From contig JAHXHN010000001.1 of assembly GCA_025656675.1 (NCBI GenBank), positions 1,021,501-1,085,500 of the forward strand: a stretch of 64,000 nt of DNA, given 5' to 3'. The position numbers were made by a program, and so were the translations under genes. The notes below the pieces were generated by a model. It was not told the DNA's origin. It worked only from the letters and a program-made list of their open reading frames with translations, and ran no database searches. Positions 56,559 to 64,000 of this stretch are shown piece by piece (position 1 is the first letter of the stretch; each line of letters starts with the position of its first letter). Origin of the DNA: Candidatus Thiodiazotropha sp. (ex Codakia rugifera) (GTDB lineage: Bacteria; Pseudomonadota; Gammaproteobacteria; Chromatiales; Chromatiaceae).

Positions 56559-57047
56559 TCAGCTGATATGAAATCGGCGTCTCATATCACGCAGAATGAT
56601 GTAGATCCAGGGCCACAGCAGGGTACCGATCACAGGTGTAACCCAATACCAGAGCGAAGGTGTCGGGTAGCCGGCAGCCCCTGTCGACCATAGTGCCAGG
56701 AGACGTTCGACGAGTAGCAGCACGAAGATGGTGAATACTTGCTGTCGCAACGGCATGACCCGAACCCGAAGATGCAGTTTCAACATAATATAGGCGATCA
56801 CTGATAATCCCAAGGCATGCTGACCGAGTAATGTGCCGGTCAGGACATCCAGCAACAGACCGGTTGTCCAGCCAATGCCGACACCGATTCGCTCAGGGAT
56901 GGCCATACACCAGTAGATAAGGATCAGCGCTACCCATTGGGGGCGGTAAGCTACTGCCCACTCGGGAAGTGGCATGATGGTGAGGATAAATCCGACCAGT
57001 AGGGTCAGATAGATAATGTAACCGCGAGATTGAGGTTGGCTGATCAT
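56559..57047 (-). CDS. mreD: rod shape-determining protein MreD
   Basis: A 162-residue inner-membrane protein with about five hydrophobic segments. YRPQWVALILIYWCMAIPERIGVGIGW is the recognisable family part. Coupled to mreC by a four-base overlap. It helps organise the elongation complex. Confidence 0.93.
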   Translation of the reverse strand: MISQPQSRGYIIYLTLLVGFILTIMPLPEWAVAYRPQWVALILIYWCMAIPERIGVGIGWTTGLLLDVLTGTLLGQHALGLSVIAYIMLKLHLRVRVMPLRQQVFTIFVLLLVERLLALWSTGAAGYPTPSLWYWVTPVIGTLLWPWIYIILRDMRRRFHIS

Positions 57048-57949
57048 TCAATGATCTCCGTCGCGGATTCCGTTGTTACATCAGGTTCAGGATTTTCCTC
57101 ATCGATCTGAGTATCGGGTCGAATGTCTGGGTTGAGTGTCCAGACCAGAAGAACTTCGCGTATACGGTCCAGATGGGCTGTGGTTTGTGCAATCACTGAA
57201 GCAAACGGCCGTCCCGGTTCGCGTCTCACATCAATCACTTCGGCGACCGGGTAGCCGGGTGGAAATCCCCCTCCAAGGCCTGAGGTGATCAGCAGATCGC
57301 CCACTTTGATATCTGCATTATTGGGAAGATGAGGGAGTTCCAGTCGATTAATCAGTCCAGTTCCCAAGGCGATGGTGCGCAGGCCATTACGATTGACCTG
57401 TACCGGTAAGGCATGAGTGGCATCGGTAATCAGCAACACACTGGCAGTAAATGGATTGATATGGGTAACCTGACCGACAACAGCATTGGCATCAAGGACA
57501 GGTTGTCCTTCGAATAATCCTGACGTCTCGCCCTTACTGATCAACACTTGTTGGCGAAAGGGATCCTGTTCGACGGCGATGAGTTCTGCAATCAATACCC
57601 GGTCACCGACTTTGAACGAGGAGTCGAGCAAGCCGCGTAGACGCATATTTTCTGCTTCCAGGGCCTCGAACTTTTGAAGCCGTGCCCGCAATTGCAGATT
57701 TTCATCATGGAGTTTGTCACGTTCAGACTCCAATTCACCACGACTGGTGATGGCCTGACTGGCCGATTCGCTCAACAACAGAGGTAGTCCGGCGAGGTAC
57801 TGTACCGGATAGAGGAGGACTGAGAGGCCTGAACGCAGCGACTCCAGGTGGTTGTGGCGGTGGTCCAACACCATTACCGTGATTGAAAGGAGCATAGCCA
57901 CCACCAGTCTGGTGGTGATCGACGGTCCCTGTGTGAAGATGAGTTTAAT
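57044..57949 (-). CDS. mreC: rod shape-determining protein MreC (probable ATT start)
   Basis: A 301-residue single-pass protein: a membrane helix near the N-terminus, a coiled coil (ELESERDKLHDENLQLRAR), and the periplasmic beta domain. The conserved MreC start M-K-x-I-F-x-x-G-P-S is present in frame as KLIFTQGPS, but the position of the first Met is an ATT codon (57949-57947), and no ATG, GTG or TTG lies between the upstream in-frame stop and a GTG at 57904. Beginning at that GTG would give 287 residues (57044-57904) and drop the conserved cytoplasmic tip. I favour the ATT start; the safe alternative is 57904. The first codon is two bases downstream of the mreB stop. Confidence 0.9.
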   Translation of the reverse strand: MKLIFTQGPSITTRLVVAMLLSITVMVLDHRHNHLESLRSGLSVLLYPVQYLAGLPLLLSESASQAITSRGELESERDKLHDENLQLRARLQKFEALEAENMRLRGLLDSSFKVGDRVLIAELIAVEQDPFRQQVLISKGETSGLFEGQPVLDANAVVGQVTHINPFTASVLLITDATHALPVQVNRNGLRTIALGTGLINRLELPHLPNNADIKVGDLLITSGLGGGFPPGYPVAEVIDVRREPGRPFASVIAQTTAHLDRIREVLLVWTLNPDIRPDTQIDEENPEPDVTTESATEIIE

Positions 57950-57951
57950 GG

Positions 57952-59317
<1,366 letters not shown>

Positions 59318-60706
59318 TTAGTCGTCCTTCTTAATGTTGTCGGCAATCAACACACCATTGACAAAGTTACCCTTCACCTCAACAGGTTGGGTATCGAAGC
59401 TGTAATCCTCGACAGAAGAGATATCAACTGTGACACCGAATATCCGGATTGTAGACCCGTTAACAAATTCCGGTATACCTTCAACTGTCGCGTCGTGGTT
59501 GTTCGGTGGCAGATCCAGCTCAAGCTTGCTGGCCACAAACATCCCGTTGCTGTCCCGGTAGACCTTGGCCTCCAGGAAGTCAGAGGAGATCAGCTGTGAC
59601 AGCGTGAAGGTCGACTCATTCTCCCGATCACTCTCCATGATGGTGGAGTTGTCCACATGAATAGTCTGTCCCAGCAGTGTAACGGTACCGGCAGAGGTAT
59701 TCACATTGCCTATACCCAGGATACCGCCAATCTCGCCTCTCTCTGATGCTGTAGCCTGTAACTCAATCTCTTCGGCAAGCAGAATAGTGCCATTCATGAC
59801 GCCTTCTACCTCGGCGACACGTCCAACCGTGAGTTGGGATGTGGCGCCGCTAAGGGGTGTGGATGAGGCATCAACCACCTGTCCATTCAGTGTGAAGTGA
59901 TCACTCGCATCGAGGGCTGCAGTTATCTGTCCTTCGATTTCGACCTCTTTACCGTCATCGGCTACAACACTGTTGCTGTTGCCTTCAATCCTGATGGAGT
60001 CGGCTATAAAAGTTGTTCCTGAAAAACTGTTGCCTTCCACCTCCACAAAGCTCCCTTCTGGTGGTATTGGCAGGGCACCGGATGCGTCAATGGTGAGGCT
60101 GCCGATGTGGAACTGATTCCCGGAGATGGCACTGACCACGCCAGAAACTTCCAACTCATTACCTGCCCATGCAAGGGAGTCGACTTCAATACGGGTCGCC
60201 AGAATGGTGCCGTTTCCATCGGTGAAGCCACTCACCTCAACCTCGCTATTGATTGGAAGGTCGGCCAACAAGGTTGCATCGAAAGGATTTTCGTAGACGG
60301 TGTCTGCATCAATCGTTATGACCTGATCCATAATGGTGAGGGTACTGTCGAGGGTGATATTGTTGCTTTGGATCAAGCCTTCGATCAGGCTGTCATACTC
60401 TACCGATTCCGCACTACCGGTAGCCGTGGTCTGATCGCTGCTGCCATTGATACGTACGACCATGCCGATAGCGATGTCACTCTGGGTGCCATTGACGTCG
60501 TTGACAGTAAAACTGGCGTTGTTTGTTTCAAATTCAATGCCATTGACAAAGATGGAACCAAAACCGGTAACCCTGCCCATAGAGACGCCTGTACCGCCAA
60601 TGCCGCCATCAGCCACTTGTGAGCCACCACCCCCTCCACAGCTGTAGAGCATGGCAATCAAGGCTGCCGTCGAAACCGATATCAGGAGTTTGCCTAATCT
60701 ATCCAT
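59318..60706 (-). CDS. DUF5666 domain lipoprotein
   Basis: A 462-residue lipoprotein with lipobox MLYSC (C23) and a GGGGG start. The rest consists of about five DUF5666-type beta units with repeated VEVSGFTDGNGTILATRIE or VEVEGNSF-like cores, a family of unknown function found in exported proteins. Start overlaps the end of the DUF6502 gene by eight bases, so the two are expressed together. Confidence 0.85.
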   Translation of the reverse strand: MDRLGKLLISVSTAALIAMLYSCGGGGGSQVADGGIGGTGVSMGRVTGFGSIFVNGIEFETNNASFTVNDVNGTQSDIAIGMVVRINGSSDQTTATGSAESVEYDSLIEGLIQSNNITLDSTLTIMDQVITIDADTVYENPFDATLLADLPINSEVEVSGFTDGNGTILATRIEVDSLAWAGNELEVSGVVSAISGNQFHIGSLTIDASGALPIPPEGSFVEVEGNSFSGTTFIADSIRIEGNSNSVVADDGKEVEIEGQITAALDASDHFTLNGQVVDASSTPLSGATSQLTVGRVAEVEGVMNGTILLAEEIELQATASERGEIGGILGIGNVNTSAGTVTLLGQTIHVDNSTIMESDRENESTFTLSQLISSDFLEAKVYRDSNGMFVASKLELDLPPNNHDATVEGIPEFVNGSTIRIFGVTVDISSVEDYSFDTQPVEVKGNFVNGVLIADNIKKDD

Positions 60707-61520
60707 CCTGTTTTACATCCTGTTCAAAATAGTAGATACCGATACCGGCCTGTTTACACCCTGTGCCTTTGACATCAGGATTAATGTCGCGATCGTGTTG
60801 AGACAGGTATTTATCGCAATCAACCAGCAGTGCCAGAGATTTTTCTGCGCTCATATTGCGGAATTCCGACAATGCCTCTTCCGGTAAGTTGTCATAGGAG
60901 ACTTTGCGCTGAAAAAAAGGTGTTTGTGAACCGTACTGGAGATTATGATCGATGGTGGAGAGTAGAAGTTGCACATCCGTACCCAGAATGTGCAGCTTTC
61001 CAGTTTCACCGGTACGCGGGACATAGCCATCGCTAAGAAGGGTAATTTTCCCATTTTCATCTTTGGCGATCGTGCCAACCCTGAGCAGTTCGTCATAGAT
61101 GGCACGGGGCGGGACATCGCCACTATGCTCTTTCACCAGTTCGCTGAAGCTCTCTTTTCCTTTATCAAAATGGAGTGGCGCAGGAACGCCTTTCTTAGTC
61201 TGAAAACGGGGATCTCTGAGCCATCCGGAAATGACCCTGGCGGCACGGTTGTACTGATGAGCAATTGCGGTGTCGTCCGGGGTATCGATCTTCTGTAGTC
61301 GGCTGACTTCCTTACGGGTCAGGCCAGTAATTACGGAGACTCTGGATACCGTCTGTTTGCGGCCGGGAATACCAAACTCCTTGGAGGCTACATCCATAAA
61401 TATCCATTTACTCAGGTCGGCAAAATCACCATAGGTAAAGCCGTTGCGGAGCAACAGCCTGACAAGTGGCCTGAGCAGTTTCAGGATTGAGGCAGTGAGT
61501 GTTTTACGGATCTCGTCCAT
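60699..61520 (-). CDS. DUF6502 family protein
   Basis: A 273-residue cytosolic protein resembling DUF6502, with the N-terminal helix LLRPLVRLLLRNGFTYGDFADLSKWIF and a helix-turn-helix-like part (KQTVSRVSVITGLTRKEVSRL), followed by ARVISGWLRDPRFQ. The layout suggests a DNA-binding regulator, but no function is established for the family. It sits just upstream of the DUF5666 lipoprotein and overlaps it; this pairing is known to me from other proteobacteria, though I cannot verify it here. Confidence 0.8.
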   Translation of the reverse strand: MDEIRKTLTASILKLLRPLVRLLLRNGFTYGDFADLSKWIFMDVASKEFGIPGRKQTVSRVSVITGLTRKEVSRLQKIDTPDDTAIAHQYNRAARVISGWLRDPRFQTKKGVPAPLHFDKGKESFSELVKEHSGDVPPRAIYDELLRVGTIAKDENGKITLLSDGYVPRTGETGKLHILGTDVQLLLSTIDHNLQYGSQTPFFQRKVSYDNLPEEALSEFRNMSAEKSLALLVDCDKYLSQHDRDINPDVKGTGCKQAGIGIYYFEQDVKQDG

Positions 61521-62111
61521 GCGCTTTTTTCTACCGGCTAAGCTGTGGCTACGGGGTGCTCTCTGTCTACTCTATATCCCAGTCTTAGCTGGATGTCTTT
61601 GATATTTATCGCTTCACAATCGGGTCATAAAAAAATGTGAACTGTTATTTAGTCTGGCCAGGTCAATTCCTTCCTAATATTAGCGAAGATCATTGATCTT
61701 TTAGTCCTTTAATGTGGGAATTATATCCCAATGCGATACTGAATTGAATTATAGACCTAATTTCAAGAAGTAAAAATGAATTAGGATCACACTTTAGCTT
61801 GAGATATTAACTCGCTGTTTGTGGGCGAAAATATTTAAACCTATCGGATCAGGGATGATATTTCACTGGGTTCCCGCTGACTGACAGTTGATCCAGGGAG
61901 GTATCAATAATCTGATGGACACTTATATGAACCTTGATATCAGCAAAATATTCTCTAAATAACATAAAGATAGATGAGTTCTTCTCGATTGTATCCCAAC
62001 CATGCAATCCCCTGGTCTGCAAATTCTGTTTATCAATACAGCTCTCTCAGCATGTATCGAGAAATCATAATATGGTAGATTCCCACCTTTTTTGGAGCAG
62101 GAGCCAGGCGG
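61521..62111. other. divergent intergenic region DUF6502 / gatC
   Basis: No gene is supported in these 591 A+T-rich bases. It separates the DUF6502 gene (minus) from gatC (plus) and must carry the gatCAB promoter; GGAGCAGGAG lies before the gatC start. The short plus-strand frame at 61934-62173 overlaps gatC in another frame and is not a gene. No RNA gene was recognised. Confidence 0.5.
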
Positions 62112-62399
62112 ATGTCTCTAGATCATTCGGATATTACAAAAATTGCCCATCTGGCGCGCATGGCTCTGGATGAGTCACAAGTAGATGCCTATGCCGAGGA
62201 TCTCAGTAATATTCTCGGTTTGGTCGAGCAGCTGGAGGCTGCTGAGACCGATGCCATCGAGCCGATGTCACATCCTCTCCATATGGCGCAGCGTCTGCGT
62301 GCCGATGCGGTGACTGAAGAGGATTGCCGCGATGAAAATCAAGCCGTAGCGCCAAGTGTCGAAAACGGCCTCTATTTAGTGCCCAGGGTCATCGAATGA
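62112..62399 (+). CDS. gatC: Asp-tRNA(Asn)/Glu-tRNA(Gln) amidotransferase subunit C
   Basis: A 95-residue small subunit that stabilises GatA and holds GatA and GatB together. The N-terminus SLDHSDITKIAHLARMALDE and the central VEQLEAAETDAIEPMSHP are typical. First gene of gatC-gatA-gatB. Confidence 0.96.
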   Translation: MSLDHSDITKIAHLARMALDESQVDAYAEDLSNILGLVEQLEAAETDAIEPMSHPLHMAQRLRADAVTEEDCRDENQAVAPSVENGLYLVPRVIE

Positions 62400-62424
62400 T
62401 GGGTATTCAGCTGAGGACGCATGA

Positions 62425-63891
62425 ATGATACACAATAAATCCATTGTTGAACTGGGCGCAGGACTTCAAACCGGTGAGTTCTCCAGTGTTGAGTTAACCC
62501 ACCATTTCATTCAGCGCATCGAGCAACTTGACAAGGATCTCAATGCCTTTGTATCCACCACTCCTGAACAGGCGCTGGCAGAGGCTGAATCTGCAGATCA
62601 GGCCATTAAAACAGGTCAGGCGGGACCATTGACTGGCATTCCCATCGTGCAGAAAGATATCTTCTGTACCCGGGGAGTGAAGACCAGCTGTGGCTCAAAA
62701 ATGCTGGATAACTTTATTTCGCCCTATGATGCTACGGTGGTGGAGAAGCTCAAGCGTGCCGGTGTGGTCTCCCTGGGTAAGGCCAACATGGATGAGTTCG
62801 CTATGGGATCATCCAATGAGACCAGTTTTTACGGACCTGTACACAATCCTTGGGATAAGGGACGGGTGCCTGGCGGCTCCTCAGGGGGGTCTGCAGCAGC
62901 CGTAGCTGCACGATTAGCGGTCGCTGCCACCGGTACCGATACCGGCGGATCGATTCGCCAGCCTGCTGCCTTTTGTGGTATTACGGGATTGAAGCCAACC
63001 TATGGGCGAATATCCCGGTTTGGCATGATCGCCTTTGCATCCAGTCTCGACCAAGCTGGGCCAATGACACGCGATGCAGCAGACGCTGCGCTGATGTTGC
63101 AGGCAATGGCCGGTTTCGATCCCAAGGATTCGACCTGTGCCAATCAACCTGTACCCGACTACTCAGCGACGTTGAGTGACTCGCTTGAGGGACTGAAAGT
63201 AGGCCTGCCACGTGAGTATTTTGGTGAAGGTCTCGATCCGTCAGTAGCTGCCTCTGTTGACGCAGCTATCGACCTCTACAAGCGACTGGGCGCCGAGGTG
63301 ATCGATATCAGTCTCCCCAATTCCGGCCTGGCAGTCCCAACCTACTATGTGGTTGCGCCAGCGGAGTGCTCTTCAAATCTGTCCCGTTTCGATGGGGTGC
63401 GTTTCGGTTATCGTTGCCAGCAACCAAAGGATCTGGAGGACCTCTATAAGCGTTCCCGTGGTGAGGGATTCGGTGCAGAGGTAAAGCGTCGTATCATGAT
63501 AGGGACCTACGCCCTCTCTGCCGGTTACTATGATGCCTACTATCTGAAGGCACAAAAGACCCGGCACCTGATATCCGATGATTTCAAGCAGGCCTTTAAA
63601 ACGGTTGATGTCATCATGGGGCCAACCACCCCAACACCGGCATTTGGGCTGGGAGAGAAAGTGGATGATCCGGTGACCATGTATCTGAATGACATCTACA
63701 CCATTGCCACCAATCTGGCAGGACTTCCCGGGGTCTCCATCCCGATAGAGCCTGTCAGTGGATTACCGGTCGGATTACAGATAATCGGAAACTACTTCAC
63801 CGAAGCGAAACTATTGAATGTGGCTCATCGATTCCAACAGGAGACTGAGTGGCATAGGCTGGCACCAGAGGATTCCAGGTTGAATCCATAG
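62425..63891 (+). CDS. gatA: Asp-tRNA(Asn)/Glu-tRNA(Gln) amidotransferase subunit A
   Basis: A 488-residue glutaminase of the amidase-signature family that supplies ammonia to GatB. The catalytic triad is visible: Lys77 in PIVQKDIF, Ser152 in [10 protein letters not shown] and Ser176 in [13 protein letters not shown]. With GatB it converts misacylated Glu-tRNA(Gln) or Asp-tRNA(Asn), so this organism uses the indirect route at least for one of these. Confidence 0.98.
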   Translation: MIHNKSIVELGAGLQTGEFSSVELTHHFIQRIEQLDKDLNAFVSTTPEQALAEAESADQAIKTGQAGPLTGIPIVQKDIFCTRGVKTSCGSKMLDNFISPYDATVVEKLKRAGVVSLGKANMDEFAMGSSNETSFYGPVHNPWDKGRVPGGSSGGSAAAVAARLAVAATGTDTGGSIRQPAAFCGITGLKPTYGRISRFGMIAFASSLDQAGPMTRDAADAALMLQAMAGFDPKDSTCANQPVPDYSATLSDSLEGLKVGLPREYFGEGLDPSVAASVDAAIDLYKRLGAEVIDISLPNSGLAVPTYYVVAPAECSSNLSRFDGVRFGYRCQQPKDLEDLYKRSRGEGFGAEVKRRIMIGTYALSAGYYDAYYLKAQKTRHLISDDFKQAFKTVDVIMGPTTPTPAFGLGEKVDDPVTMYLNDIYTIATNLAGLPGVSIPIEPVSGLPVGLQIIGNYFTEAKLLNVAHRFQQETEWHRLAPEDSRLNP

Positions 63892-63924
63892 CTTCAGACT
63901 GAACAAAGCAAACAGAGTAGAAAT

Positions 63925-64000
63925 ATGCAGTGGGAAACCGTTATCGGGCTTGAGATTCACACCCAACTGGCCACCAAATCGAAAATCTTTTCCGGTGCCT
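63925..64000 (+). CDS. gatB: Asp-tRNA(Asn)/Glu-tRNA(Gln) amidotransferase subunit B, 5' end
   Basis: Only the first 25 codons are in the window: [20 protein letters not shown] and a few more, a clear GatB N-terminus. The gene runs off the right edge. It lies 33 bases after gatA in the usual order. Confidence 0.95.
   Translation, partial: MQWETVIGLEIHTQLATKSKIFSGA

Overview
The window is an ordinary, densely coded stretch of a gammaproteobacterial chromosome. Every strongly recognisable block has the gene content, and mostly the order, of that class: zapA / 6S RNA / 5-formyl-THF cyclo-ligase diverging from ygfB-pepP-ubiH-ubiI, glycine-riboswitch-gcvTHP, moaB-moeA-moaD-moaE, lgt-thyA-folA, apaH, coq7, mlaFED(B), trxA-rho, lipA-lipB-ybeD-dacA-rlpA-mltB-rodA-mrdA-mreDCB, and gatCAB diverging from mreB. 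The split glycine decarboxylase, Coq7 instead of UbiF, and several G-rich lipoproteins (DUF4382, DUF5666 and Ig-like) fit an aerobic, free-living or symbiotic member of the Chromatiales / sulfur-oxidiser branch. That placement is inference; no rRNA or tRNA gene was seen.

Layout. 1-778: end of waaA. 1.0-8.3 kb is accessory: a DUF1801 protein, a class 3 lipase beside a permuted papain-fold protein, a membrane diguanylate cyclase, an unrecognised outer-membrane protein and an MscS channel. 8.6-12.7 kb: FMN glutamate-synthase-like protein, rpiA, ilvA. 12.8-19.2 kb: histone H1-like protein, folate gene, 6S RNA, zapA, a ZapB-like coiled coil, and the ygfB-pepP-ubiH-ubiI operon. 19.3-25.8 kb: DUF4382 lipoprotein, then the glycine cleavage operon behind a good promoter, a tandem glycine riboswitch and a strong terminator. 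25.9-26.2 kb: a 271-bp miniature inverted-repeat element. 26.3-30.3 kb: PfkB kinase, molybdopterin genes, XRE regulator. 30.5-34.8 kb: lgt, thyA, folA facing apaH, a DUF2238 protein and apaG. 34.9-40.1 kb: secreted ankyrin protein, small membrane protein, coq7, an orphan glcF-like Fe-S protein, a 2Fe-2S ferredoxin, and an Ig-like lipoprotein. 40.5-45.2 kb: mlaF-E-D-B without mlaC, trxA, rho. 45.3-48.5 kb: a three-gene set of a MurU-like nucleotidyltransferase, a GCS2-type ligase and an M14-type deacylase. 48.5-59.0 kb: lipoate genes and the cell-elongation genes, all on the minus strand. 59.3-61.5 kb: an overlapping DUF5666 lipoprotein / DUF6502 pair. 62.1-64.0 kb: gatC, gatA and the start of gatB.

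No large novel system (phage, defence island, CRISPR, biosynthetic cluster) was found. The items most worth a second look are the CTAG-flanked miniature element with two relic ends elsewhere in the window; mreC, whose conserved N-terminus is present but seems to begin at an ATT codon; the ligase/deacylase cassette; the mla operon without mlaC; and the conserved-looking DUF5666-DUF6502 pair set between mreB and gatC.
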